Positions 6,140-13,759 of a DNA stretch of 17,212 nucleotides are shown piece after piece; position 1 is the stretch's first letter, and the number at the start of each line of letters is the position of its first letter. A program made the translations under genes and the position numbers. Source of the DNA: an uncultured Pseudomonadota bacterium (lineage in GTDB: Bacteria; Pseudomonadota; Gammaproteobacteria; Xanthomonadales; Ahniellaceae); assembly GCA_937996755.1 (NCBI GenBank), contig CALKUS010000271.1, positions 1 through 17,212 of the forward strand. The letters are read 5' to 3'. Under the pieces are notes generated by a model. It made no database searches. It was not told the DNA's origin and saw only the letters and a list, made by a program, of their open reading frames with translations.

Positions 6140-7297
6140 ATGCGCGCATTCCCCCTCGGCGAAGAAATCGACCTGCTGCGCGAAACCGTACGCGCGTTCG
6201 CGCAGAAGGAGATCGCGCCGCGCGCCGCCGCGATCGACCACGAGAACCTGTTCCCGCACGACCTCTGGCGCAAGCTGGGCGAGCTCGGCCTGCTCGGCGT
6301 CACGATCCCCGGCGAGTACGGCGGCTCCGAGCTCGGCTACCTCGCGCACATCGTCGCGATGGAGGAGATATCGCGCGCCTCGGGCTCGGTCGGGCTCTCG
6401 TACGGCGCGCACTCCAACCTGTGCCTGTCCAACCTGTTCGCGAACGGCAGCGAGGCGCAGCGCCGCCGATACGTGCCGAAGCTGTGCTCCGGCGAAGCGG
6501 TCGGCGCGCTCGCGATGAGCGAGCCCGGCGCAGGCTCCGACGTGGTCGGCTCGATGGCGTGCCGCGCCGAGAAGCGCGGCGACGTCTGGGTGGCGAACGG
6601 CACGAAGATGTGGATCACGAACGGCCCCGAGGCCGACGTGCTCGTGGTCTACATGCGCACGGCGCCGAAGGAGATGAAGTCGCGCGCGATGACCGCGTTC
6701 ATCGTCGAAAAGGGCATGAAGGGTTTCCGCACGGCGCAGAAGCTGGACAAGCTCGGCATGCGCGGCTCGAACACCTGCGAGCTCGTGTTCGAGGATTGCG
6801 AGATCCCGGCCGAGAACGTGCTCGGCGAAACGAACCAGGGCGTGAAGGTGCTCATGCGCGGGCTGAACACCGAGCGCCTGGTGCTCTCGGGCGGGCCGCT
6901 CGGACTCATGCAGGCGTCGCTCGACGTCACCCTCCCCTACGTGCGCGAGCGCAAGCAGTTCGACGTACCGATCGGCACTTTCGAGCTGATGCAGGCCAAG
7001 ATCGCCGACATGTACACCGCGCTGCAGTCGGCGCGCGCGTTCGCGTACCAGGTGGGTCGCGACTACGACAACGGCCATTTCTCGCGCATCGACCCCGCCG
7101 CCGTGCTGCTGCACGCGACCGAGGGCGCCGTGATGTGCGGCCTCGAGGCGATCCAAGCGCTCGGCGGCAACGGTTACATCAACGAGTACCCGGCCGGCCG
7201 CATCCTGCGCGACGCAAAGCTCTATGCGATCGGTGCGGGAACGAACGAGATCCGCCGCATGCTCATCGGCCGGGAATTGTTCGCCGGCGCTTCCTGA
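6140..7297 (+). CDS. liuA: Isovaleryl-CoA dehydrogenase
   Basis: A 385-aa FAD-dependent acyl-CoA dehydrogenase that oxidises isovaleryl-CoA to 3-methylcrotonyl-CoA, the third step of leucine breakdown, passing electrons to ETF. The N-terminal helical domain contains GVTIPGEYGG. The middle beta domain carries the acyl-CoA dehydrogenase signature ALAMSEPGAGSDVVG (123-137) and WITNGPEADV. The C-terminal domain ends with QALGGNGYINEYPAGRILRD and IGAGTNEIRR. Glu245, in GLNTERLVLSGGPLG, is at the unusual helix-G position of the catalytic base in isovaleryl-CoA dehydrogenases, which separates this enzyme from short- and medium-chain family members. No clear ribosome-binding site precedes the ATG at 6140. 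The other leucine-pathway genes lie nearby (4112, 13760, 15670) but are interrupted by signalling genes. Confidence 0.92.
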   Translation: MRAFPLGEEIDLLRETVRAFAQKEIAPRAAAIDHENLFPHDLWRKLGELGLLGVTIPGEYGGSELGYLAHIVAMEEISRASGSVGLSYGAHSNLCLSNLFANGSEAQRRRYVPKLCSGEAVGALAMSEPGAGSDVVGSMACRAEKRGDVWVANGTKMWITNGPEADVLVVYMRTAPKEMKSRAMTAFIVEKGMKGFRTAQKLDKLGMRGSNTCELVFEDCEIPAENVLGETNQGVKVLMRGLNTERLVLSGGPLGLMQASLDVTLPYVRERKQFDVPIGTFELMQAKIADMYTALQSARAFAYQVGRDYDNGHFSRIDPAAVLLHATEGAVMCGLEAIQALGGNGYINEYPAGRILRDAKLYAIGAGTNEIRRMLIGRELFAGAS

Positions 7298-7304
7298 TCC
7301 GCCG

Positions 7305-7326
7305 CGGCCCGCGACAGCGCGGGCCG
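7305..7326 (+). terminator. GC-rich hairpin after isovaleryl-CoA dehydrogenase
   Basis: CGGCCCGCG (7305-7313) pairs with CGCGGGCCG (7318-7326) across ACAG. There is no T-run, so it may terminate weakly, protect the 3' end, or do nothing. It lies 8 bases after the liuA stop. Confidence 0.45.
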
Positions 7327-7385
7327 GCGAGTCCGCGCTTCCCCAACCTGCCCGAAGGTGCAAGACTCCGGACCAAGGGGACCCC

Positions 7386-8900
7386 ATGGCCGGCGACGTC
7401 CAATTCGCACCGGAAAGCACGCGCCCGACGGCGCCGTGGAAGGTGCTCGTCGTCGACGACGAGCCCGAAGTCCACCAGGTCACGCGGCTCGTGCTCGGCG
7501 GGTTCCGCTTCGACGGTCGCCCGCTCGAATTGCTGTCCGCCCACACGGCGCGCGCCGCGCGCGAAATGCTGCGCGATCACCCCGACGTCGCCGTCATGCT
7601 GCTCGACGTGGTCATGGAGTCCGACCAGGCCGGGCTCGAGCTCGTGCGCTTCACGCGCAACGAGCTGCCGAACCCCTGGGTGCGCATCGTGCTGCGTACC
7701 GGGCAGCCGGGACAGGCGCCCGAGCACGAGGTGATCGCGAACTACGACATCAACGACTACAAGGAGAAGACCGAGCTCACGGCGCAGAAGCTCGCGACGA
7801 CGATGTTCGCCGCGCTGCGCGCGTACCGCGACATCATGGTCATCGAGGCGAACAAGCGCGGCCTCGAGCGCGTCATCAATGCCTCGGCGTACATCTTCTC
7901 GCACCAGCAGAGCCACGAGTTCGCGTCGGCCGTGCTCGGCCAGCTGGCGACGCTCGTCGGCATGGAGCGCGGCGCGCTCTATTGCCACGTCGATCCCGCG
8001 AGCGGCGTGCCCGAGCAGTTCAACGTGGCCGCGGCGACCGGGGACTACGGCCGCTTCGTCTCGGCGAGCTCGGGCGAGCGGCTGCCGCCCCAGATCGTCG
8101 CATCGTTGCGCAGCGCACTCGCGCAGAAGCGCCACCTGTTCCGCGACGACCACTACGTGCTGCATTTCGTCGACAGCCGCGAGTCCGAGAGCCTGCTGTA
8201 CGTGGGCGACGCATGGGACCTTTCCGAGATCGACTACAAGCTGGTCGAGGTGTTCTGCACGAACGTGTCGATCGCGTTCGAGAACCTGCACCTCAACCAG
8301 GAGCTGTTCGACTCGCAGCTCGAGATGATCTGCCTGCTGGCCGGCGCCGCCGAGACGCGCTCGAAGGAGACGGCGAACCACGTGAAGCGCGTCGGCCTGA
8401 TCGCCGAGTTCCTCGCGCGCGAAGTCGGCATGAGCGAGCGCGAAGCCGAGGCGATGCGCTTCGCCGCGCCGCTGCACGACATGGGCAAGCTGGGCATCCC
8501 CGACGCGATCCTCAACAAGCCCGGCGCACACACGGCCGAGGAGACCGCGGTGATGCGCACGCACGCCGAGCTCGGGGCGCAGATGCTCGGCACGTCGAAG
8601 CGCCAGCTCCTCGTGCTCGCCGCGGAGATCGCGCGCACGCACCACGAGAACTGGGACGGCAGCGGCTATCCGCGCGGCCTGCGCGGCGAGGACATCCCCA
8701 TGCCCGGCCGCATCACGATGCTCGCCGACGTCTACGACGCGCTCGGCAGCAAGCGCTGCTACAAGGAGCCCTGGCCGCAGGACCAGATCCGCCGATTCAT
8801 CGAGCAGCAGCGCGGGATCAAGTTCGACCCGAGACTGGTCGACATCCTGTTTGCGAAGTGGTCCGAAGCTGAAGACGTGCGTCGGCGACTGCCGGATTAG
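7386..8900 (+). CDS. Response regulator with REC, DUF3369 and HD-GYP domains (c-di-GMP phosphodiesterase)
   Basis: A 504-aa cytoplasmic response regulator predicted to degrade cyclic di-GMP when phosphorylated. The receiver domain (about 18-140) has VVDDEP (acidic pair near 24-25), the phospho-acceptor Asp74 in MLLDVVM, Thr105 in LRTGQPG and a conserved Lys in DYKEKTEL. Residues about 145-310 form the GAF-like DUF3369 sensor domain. The HD-GYP domain (about 310-485) is complete: LHDMGKLGIPDAIL (His364-Asp365), HHENWDGSGYPRGL (419-432) and LADVYDAL. The metal ligands and the GYP motif are intact, so activity is expected. AGGGG at 7376-7380 supports the ATG at 7386, and an upstream in-frame start is not needed. 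The convergent sensor kinase at 9779-13579 has no receiver of its own and is a possible but unproven partner. Confidence 0.92.
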   Translation: MAGDVQFAPESTRPTAPWKVLVVDDEPEVHQVTRLVLGGFRFDGRPLELLSAHTARAAREMLRDHPDVAVMLLDVVMESDQAGLELVRFTRNELPNPWVRIVLRTGQPGQAPEHEVIANYDINDYKEKTELTAQKLATTMFAALRAYRDIMVIEANKRGLERVINASAYIFSHQQSHEFASAVLGQLATLVGMERGALYCHVDPASGVPEQFNVAAATGDYGRFVSASSGERLPPQIVASLRSALAQKRHLFRDDHYVLHFVDSRESESLLYVGDAWDLSEIDYKLVEVFCTNVSIAFENLHLNQELFDSQLEMICLLAGAAETRSKETANHVKRVGLIAEFLAREVGMSEREAEAMRFAAPLHDMGKLGIPDAILNKPGAHTAEETAVMRTHAELGAQMLGTSKRQLLVLAAEIARTHHENWDGSGYPRGLRGEDIPMPGRITMLADVYDALGSKRCYKEPWPQDQIRRFIEQQRGIKFDPRLVDILFAKWSEAEDVRRRLPD

Positions 8901-8911
8901 TTCCTTCTCTT

Positions 8912-8938
8912 CGCCATTTCCGCGCAGGCGGGAGTCCA
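8912..8938. repeat. Degenerate REP-like palindrome
   Basis: A variant of the widespread proteobacterial intergenic repeat ATTCCCGCGNAGGCGGGAATCCA. Here CCGC (8920-8923) pairs with GCGG (8928-8931) and is followed by GAGTCCA. It lies just after the stop codon of the HD-GYP gene. Confidence 0.6.
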
Positions 8939-9020
8939 ACTTGATCCTGCTGTGGATCGCTCAAAGGCAACAGCGCAGATCAAGATCAAAGACCTTTGAA
9001 GCGTTGGTTGCTTCGCTCCG

Positions 9021-9107
9021 ACTTTCGCGCCTGCCGGCGCGACCAGAGCCCTTTCTTGCTTGCCCAAGAAAGGGCTCTGGACTCAAAAGAAGGGCACCCT
9101 GCGTTCG
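9021..9107 (+). repeat. Modular palindrome unit, copy A
   Basis: Hairpin I is TCGCGCC (9025-9031), loop TGCC, GGCGCGA (9036-9042). Hairpin II has a perfect 15-bp stem, 9043-9057 against 9066-9080, with loop GCTTGCCC. A short trailer containing CACCCTGCGTTC follows. The other copies lie on the opposite strand. Confidence 0.8.
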
Positions 9108-9139
9108 CGCCGCCGGGCCATCCATGGCCCGGCGGTTCC

Positions 9140-9234
9140 CGAAACGGACGAGGAAAATCGCCGCCGCAAAACAACTCGGCCATCCCTGGCCTCGAACAGT
9201 TTTGCTTTCCCGGCAATTTTCCTCGTCCGTTTCG
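9140..9234. repeat. Long nested palindrome (19-bp perfect outer stem)
   Basis: CGAAACGGACGAGGAAAAT (9140-9158) pairs without mismatch with 9216-9234. After one mismatch the pairing continues with GCCG/CGGC. Inside are GCAAAAC/GTTTTGC arms and the small hairpin GGCCA, loop TCCC, TGGCC at 9179-9192. The whole could fold as one cruciform or long hairpin. Confidence 0.8.
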
Positions 9235-9445
9235 GCGCTCTCGAAGGGGACCCGAAGAGCGGAGCGCGCGCATCCTGCGCGCGTGCCTCGGCGCCTGAAA
9301 GGATCGAAAGGATCGCGGCATCCAGTGCAACCAGCCAGGGATGGCGGGTTGGTGCTCGTCGCCGCGCTCGGGCTCGCCGAGCATCGCAGCCGACTCGGGT
9401 TCCCGGCCCCGCGCGCAGCGCGGGGGCGAGCCATGGATGGCGAGC

Positions 9446-9479
9446 GTCGACGACAAGGCAGGGATGCCTTGTCGTCGAC
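9446..9479. repeat. Perfect 15-bp hairpin
   Basis: GTCGACGACAAGGCA (9446-9460), loop GGGA, then its exact complement at 9465-9479. On the minus strand the apex reads GGCATCCCTGCC, one member of the shared CATCC(A/C)TG loop set in this region. Confidence 0.85.
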
Positions 9480-9497
9480 CCCCGACTCGGCGAGAAG

Positions 9498-9614
9498 CGC
9501 AGGGCACCGCTCGCGCAGGATGCGCGAGCGGCGAGCACGCGCGCGGCTTGACCTCTTTCCCCCCTTTCTGGGTCAAGCCAGAAAGGGGGTCGCGCCGGCA
9601 GGCGCGAAAGTCGG
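9498..9614 (-). repeat. Modular palindrome unit, copy C
   Basis: On the minus strand: hairpin I is TCGCGCC, loop TGCC, GGCGCGA (9607-9590). Hairpin II is CCCCCTTTCTGG (9589-9578), loop CTTGAC, CCAGAAAGGGGG (9571-9560). A trailer with GTGCCCTGCG follows near 9506. Between them, 9507-9531 holds a separate 11-bp hairpin with apex CATCCTG. The copy follows copy B head to tail. Confidence 0.7.
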
Positions 9615-9620
9615 AGTGAA

Positions 9621-9700
9621 AACGCAGGGGTGTCCTTTGGGAATCCAAAGGGAATTTGGACAAGCAAATTCCCTTTGGTCGCGGCGGCAGCCGCGAACGA
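9621..9700 (-). repeat. Modular palindrome unit, copy B
   Basis: On the minus strand: hairpin I is TCGCGGC, loop TGCC, GCCGCGA (9696-9679). Hairpin II is CCAAAGGGAATTTG (9678-9665), loop CTTGTC, CAAATTCCCTTTGG (9658-9645). The trailer is GGACACCCCTGCGTT (9635-9621). Compared with copies A and C, the arms of both hairpins differ but remain perfectly paired. Confidence 0.8.
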
Positions 9701-9778
9701 CGGAGCGCAAGCACCAACGCTTCAAAAGCAGTTGATCTGAAGCTTTCTGCTCCGCGCTCTGCCGTTGAACCCCGAGTG

Positions 9779-12700
9779 TCAGGCGACGGCCCGCGACTCG
9801 ATCGGGAATTTCACGGTGAACCTCACGCCTTTCCCCGGCGAACTCTCCACGACGATCGTCCCGCGCAGCACCTGGGTCGCCAGGTTGTACGCGATGTGCA
9901 GCCCGAGGCCGGAGCCGCCTTCGCCGCGACGGGTGGTGAAGAACGGCTCGAACACGCGCTTGCGCGTTTCCTCGTTCATGCCGCGGCCGTCGTCGGAGTA
10001 CGACAGCGTGAGCTGTCCGTCCAGCGGCGTTGCGACGATGCGGATGTGTCCGGTGTCCATGCCCTCGAAACCGTGCGTGATCGAGTTCATCACGAGGTTG
10101 ACGACGATCTGGTAGATCGCGCCGGGATAGGTCTCGAACGACAGCCCCGCCGGGCATTCCACGTTTACCTGGTGGCGGGTCTTCTTGAGCGCGGGCAGCA
10201 GCGACGTGAGTATCTCGTCGAGGTACTGCTTCAGGTCGATCGTGCGGCGCTGCTCGCTCGACTGGTCGACGGCCACCTGCTTGAAGCTCTTCACGAGCTT
10301 GTCGGCTCTTTGCAGGTTGCGCAGGATCAGCTGCGTGCTCTCGCGCGCCATGCGCTGGAACGCGTCGAGGTCGGTGCGCTTGAGCTGGCCGTTGTCGATC
10401 AGCACGCCGAGCCGCCGCGCTTCCGCATCGAGGTGGGACGAGGCGGTCACCCCGACGCCGAGCGGCGTGTTGATTTCGTGCGCGACGCCGGCGACGAGCC
10501 CGCCGAGCGCCGCCATCTTCTCCGATTCGACCAGTTGCTGCTGCGCTTCACGCAGTTGCTCGATGGTCTGGCGCAGGTTGTCGTTCGCGATCGTCAGGTC
10601 GCTGGTACGTGCGGCGACTCGCTGCTCGAGCTCGGAATTGATGCGCTCGAGCGCCTGCTCGTGTTCCTTCAACTCGGTGATGTCCGCCACCGTGCCCACG
10701 ATGCGCCGGGCACGCCCGGACTCGTCGCGCTGCACGACGCGGCCGCGCGATCGCAGCCAGCACCACTTGCCGTCGCGATCCTGCGTTCGATACGTCGCTT
10801 CGAGGAACTCGGTCTGGCCGCGCATGTGCGCGCCGACCGCGGCGTGGAAGGCCGCGCGGTCGTCCGGATGCAGGTAAGGCTCGTAGGTGCGCCACGAGCT
10901 GCCCGTCACCTCGTGCGTCACCTTCAGGTGCTGCAGCGGGTTGACGCGCACCATCGAGCCGTCTGCCAGGTCCATGTCCCAGAGCTCGTCGCCCGTGCCC
11001 CACAGCGCGAGCATCAGCCGCTGCTCGCCTTCCTCGGCCATGCGCTGTGCGCGCGCCCGCTCGCGCAGGCGCTGCCGCGTCTGCCAGAACAGCAGCGCGA
11101 GCACGGTGCCGCCGATGAGCGTGTAGCCGGTCTTCGCCCACCACGACGCCCAGGGTGGCGCGTCGATGCGGATCGCGATGGAATTTTCCGGTCCGATGCC
11201 GGCGGACGCGAGGCTCGCGCGCACGTGGAACGTGTAGTCGCCGGCCGGCAGGTTCGTGTACGACGCGTAGCGACGCTCCGCATCGGTGTCGATCCAGCCT
11301 TCGTCGAAGCCGTCGAGCCGGTACTGGTAGCGCACGGCGTACGGATCGAAGAAGCTCAACGCGGAAAACTCCACCGCGAGGTCGCCGAGCTGCCACGGCA
11401 CGTGCACGCGCTTCGGCCCGAACTCGTCGTGCGTGACGCCGAGGCGTGCGCGCGGATCGCTGCGCAGCGCGCGCACGCCGGTGATCGCCGCCTGGTGCAG
11501 CGGGGGCACCGTGGGCACGTGCTCGGGGTCGACGACGGTCGCGCCACGCAGGCCGCCGAACACGATCAGCCCGTCGCCCCGTTCCGCATACGCACCGATG
11601 AAGTAGCCGGCGAGCTGCGCGCCGTTGCGCGACGTGAAGTTGTCGCTCGCGCCCGCCGCGGGATCGAAGCGCGTGACGCCCGCCGTGGTGCTCACCCACA
11701 GCTTGCCGGAATCGTCCTGCACGACGCCGCCGATCGCGTCCGCGCCGAGCCCGCCCTGGTTGCGCGTCCAGGCGCGGAACGAGATCGCGCCGGTCGCGGC
11801 GTCGCGCAGCATGAGGTTCAGGCCGCCGCCCTGCGTGCCGATCCAGATGCGTCCTTCGCCGTCTTCGGTGATCGACGTGACCGTGTCGTTGCCGAGGCTG
11901 CCCGGCTTCGTCGGATCGGCGCGGAAGCGCTCGACGCGACCGCTCGCACGGTCGAGCCGAGCGAGCCCACCGGGACGCAGCCCGACCCAGAGCTCGCCCT
12001 TGCGCGTCTCGAACACGTTGTTGACGACGCCGCCCGCGAGCGCCGCCGGGTCGAGCGGGTCCGGCGGATAGTGGCGGAAACCCGCGCAGCCGGCGCAGAG
12101 CGCATCGAGGCCGCCGCCGTCCGTGCTGACCCACAGCGTGTCGTCGCGGTCGGCATACAGGTGCAGCACGCCGTTCGCGGCGAGGCTCGCCGGATCGTCG
12201 GCGTTACGCACGTAGTGCACGAAACCGTCGCCGGAATCCTGCAGGCGATCGAGGCCGGCGGCCGTGCCCACCCACAGGCTGCCGTCGCGGCGGCGCGTGA
12301 TCGCCTGCACGTTGCTGCTGGCGAGGCTCGTCGGGTCGGCTTCGTCGTGCACCCAGCGCTTCAGCACGCCGCGCCCGAGGTCGAAGTGGACGAGGCCGCC
12401 GCCCTCGAGGATGCCGAACCAGAGCGAGCCGTCGGTGTCCACGTGCACCGCGCGCACCGGTGGCGCGGGGATCGCGGTCGCGTCGCCGGTGGCGGGGCGG
12501 ATCAATGCGAACGCCTCGGTGCGCGGGTCGAACACGTCGACCCCGTTCAGCCACGTGCCCACCCACACGAGCCCGTCGCGATCCTCGAGCAGCGCATACA
12601 CGCGGTTCGACGCCAGGCTGTCCGGCAGCGCGGGATCGTTGCGCCAGCTGCGGAACGCGCGGCGCTCGCGGTCGAGGCGCGAAAGGCCCGCGTTCGTCCC

Positions 12701-13579
12701 GACCCACAGCCGGCCGCGCGAATCGAACAGCAGCGCGCGCCCTTCTTCGCTGACGAGGCCTTCGCCGAGGCCGGCGCCGGCGGGAAACGCTGCGATCGGC
12801 GTACCGTCGCCGCCGAACTGGAACAACCCGTCGTCCGCGGTGAGCACCCACACGAAGCCGTCGGGCCCTTCGACCGCGTCGTAGACGTCGAGGCGGCGCT
12901 CGCGTTCGTAACGCCATTCGACGCCGCATTGCCCGGCCTGCGTGCAGAGCCACAGACCGCCGCGCGCGCCGACCAGCACGCTGCCGTCGCGCCGCTGGCG
13001 CAGGCTGCGGATCGCACCGGGGCTGCGCGCCGTGCCGACGGCGAGCGAACGGAAACGCGCTTCGCCCTCCACCTCGAGCCATTGCAGGCTGCCGTTGCTG
13101 CCACCGACCCACAGGCGCCCGCTCGCGTCGGCGAGCAATGCGGTGACCATCGCGTCGGCGAGGCTGCCCGCGCGCGAAGGATCGGGCGCGATGTTGCGGA
13201 ACGATTCGCTCGCCGGCAGGTAGTGCGAAAGCCCGCCCGCCTGCGTGCCCACCCACACGCTGCCGTCGGCATGCGCGGCGAGCGCGAGCACGTGGTTGTC
13301 GGCGAGCGAGCCGGGGTCGCCCGCGTCGTGCCGGAACACGCGGAACCCGTAGCCGTCGAAGCGATTGAGGCCGTCCTGCGTGCCGAGCCAGATGAAGCCC
13401 GTGCGGTCCTGCGCGAGCGCGCGCACGGTGAGCTGCGAAAGGCCGTCCTCGGTGCCGTAGCGCAGGAAGCGAACGTCGTCCACGCCGTGGCGCGCGGCGC
13501 GCACGGCGGACGGCGCCGCCGCGAGGACCGCGCCGGCGAGCACCGCGACCACGGCGGCGCAGCCCCTGACGACGCCCAT
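9779..13579 (-). CDS. Two-propeller periplasmic sensor histidine kinase with PAS domain
   Basis: A 1266-aa inner-membrane sensor kinase. A signal peptide (MGVVRGCAAVVAVLAGAVLA, cleavage near residue 28) is followed by some 13-14 'two-component regulator propeller' repeats of the type GSVWVGTQAGGLSHY, GRLWVGTNAGLSRLD and GRIWIGTQGGGLNLM. This is enough for two seven-bladed beta-propellers (about 30-680). Next come a Y_Y_Y domain (about 715-805, with YRLDGFDEGW and YTNLPAGDYTFHVRA), one transmembrane helix (about 812-832), a PAS/PAC domain (about 855-970, ending VGTVADITELK), a coiled coil, a HisKA domain with the phospho-acceptor His1034 in VAHEINTPLG, and a HATPase domain with NLVMNSITHG, DDGRGM and GGSGLGLHIAYN. 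There is no receiver or DNA-binding domain, so a separate response regulator is needed. The layout resembles Bacteroidota HTCS sensors but is not a hybrid. The ligand is unknown. It is divergent from the thiolase gene. Confidence 0.92.
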   Translation of the reverse strand: MGVVRGCAAVVAVLAGAVLAAAPSAVRAARHGVDDVRFLRYGTEDGLSQLTVRALAQDRTGFIWLGTQDGLNRFDGYGFRVFRHDAGDPGSLADNHVLALAAHADGSVWVGTQAGGLSHYLPASESFRNIAPDPSRAGSLADAMVTALLADASGRLWVGGSNGSLQWLEVEGEARFRSLAVGTARSPGAIRSLRQRRDGSVLVGARGGLWLCTQAGQCGVEWRYERERRLDVYDAVEGPDGFVWVLTADDGLFQFGGDGTPIAAFPAGAGLGEGLVSEEGRALLFDSRGRLWVGTNAGLSRLDRERRAFRSWRNDPALPDSLASNRVYALLEDRDGLVWVGTWLNGVDVFDPRTEAFALIRPATGDATAIPAPPVRAVHVDTDGSLWFGILEGGGLVHFDLGRGVLKRWVHDEADPTSLASSNVQAITRRRDGSLWVGTAAGLDRLQDSGDGFVHYVRNADDPASLAANGVLHLYADRDDTLWVSTDGGGLDALCAGCAGFRHYPPDPLDPAALAGGVVNNVFETRKGELWVGLRPGGLARLDRASGRVERFRADPTKPGSLGNDTVTSITEDGEGRIWIGTQGGGLNLMLRDAATGAISFRAWTRNQGGLGADAIGGVVQDDSGKLWVSTTAGVTRFDPAAGASDNFTSRNGAQLAGYFIGAYAERGDGLIVFGGLRGATVVDPEHVPTVPPLHQAAITGVRALRSDPRARLGVTHDEFGPKRVHVPWQLGDLAVEFSALSFFDPYAVRYQYRLDGFDEGWIDTDAERRYASYTNLPAGDYTFHVRASLASAGIGPENSIAIRIDAPPWASWWAKTGYTLIGGTVLALLFWQTRQRLRERARAQRMAEEGEQRLMLALWGTGDELWDMDLADGSMVRVNPLQHLKVTHEVTGSSWRTYEPYLHPDDRAAFHAAVGAHMRGQTEFLEATYRTQDRDGKWCWLRSRGRVVQRDESGRARRIVGTVADITELKEHEQALERINSELEQRVAARTSDLTIANDNLRQTIEQLREAQQQLVESEKMAALGGLVAGVAHEINTPLGVGVTASSHLDAEARRLGVLIDNGQLKRTDLDAFQRMARESTQLILRNLQRADKLVKSFKQVAVDQSSEQRRTIDLKQYLDEILTSLLPALKKTRHQVNVECPAGLSFETYPGAIYQIVVNLVMNSITHGFEGMDTGHIRIVATPLDGQLTLSYSDDGRGMNEETRKRVFEPFFTTRRGEGGSGLGLHIAYNLATQVLRGTIVVESSPGKGVRFTVKFPIESRAVA

Positions 13580-13700
13580 GCGTCGAGGCTACGCCCGCGC
13601 GCCGGCAGCCACAAGCGAAGCGAGGGGCGACCACGGCGGCGGATCGCGCCACGCGCGCGGCGGCTTTCGCCCGGATGCCGCGGGGCGCTGGAGGTCGCGT

Positions 13701-13729
13701 TTGCCGCCCCCATGTCGCACTGCAATAAT
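13701..13729 (+). promoter_or_regulatory. Sigma-70 type promoter for the thiolase gene
   Basis: TTGCCG (13701-13706) and AATAAT (13724-13729) are separated by exactly 17 bases, the best -35/-10 pair in the window. Transcription would start near 13736, giving a leader of about 24 bases before the GTG at 13760. Confidence 0.6.
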
Positions 13730-13746
13730 CGGGGACTTCCCCCGAT
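13728..13746 (+). repeat. Hairpin over the start of the thiolase leader
   Basis: ATCGGGG (13728-13734) pairs with CCCCGAT (13740-13746) around a 5-base loop. It overlaps the end of the -10 box and the predicted transcription start, and ends 2 bases before the GGAG ribosome-binding site. It could be an operator palindrome rather than an RNA hairpin, because the left arm would be mostly untranscribed. Confidence 0.45.
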
Positions 13747-13759
13747 CCGGAGCAACGCC

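Larger units (their letters stand above)
8994..9728. mobile_element. ~735-bp palindrome mosaic with terminal inverted repeats, no coding content
   Basis: This fills most of the 878-bp gap between the convergent HD-GYP and sensor kinase genes. Ends: the left terminus starts CTTTGAAGCGTTGG (8994-9007) and runs on through TTGCTTCGCTCCG. The right terminus (9701-9728), read on the minus strand, is CTTTTGAAGCGTTGG then TGCTTGCGCTCCG, so the two differ by only a few bases. Inside are a dozen or so hairpins. Three copies of a ~90-bp unit occur at 9021-9107 (+), 9498-9614 (-) and 9621-9700 (-). The frames open across this region are hairpin-derived, have no start signals and repeat the same peptide bits on both strands, so I see no gene. 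A non-autonomous element or a structured intergenic repeat fits best. I cannot name a known family. Confidence 0.65.

Noticed and set aside
8994..9728. CRISPR array
   Set aside because: Repeats are inverted hairpins of varying length and sequence in both orientations, not evenly spaced direct repeats with unique spacers, and no cas genes are near.
8851..9735. Open frames of 150-290 residues on both strands in the palindromic gap
   Set aside because: They consist of translated palindromes with the same peptide bits recurring on both strands, have no ribosome-binding sites and show no domain.
9656..13759. A very long plus-strand open frame leading into the thiolase
   Set aside because: It is the antisense shadow of the sensor kinase, a common effect in high-GC DNA. 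The GTG at 13760 with its ribosome-binding site and promoter gives the real start.
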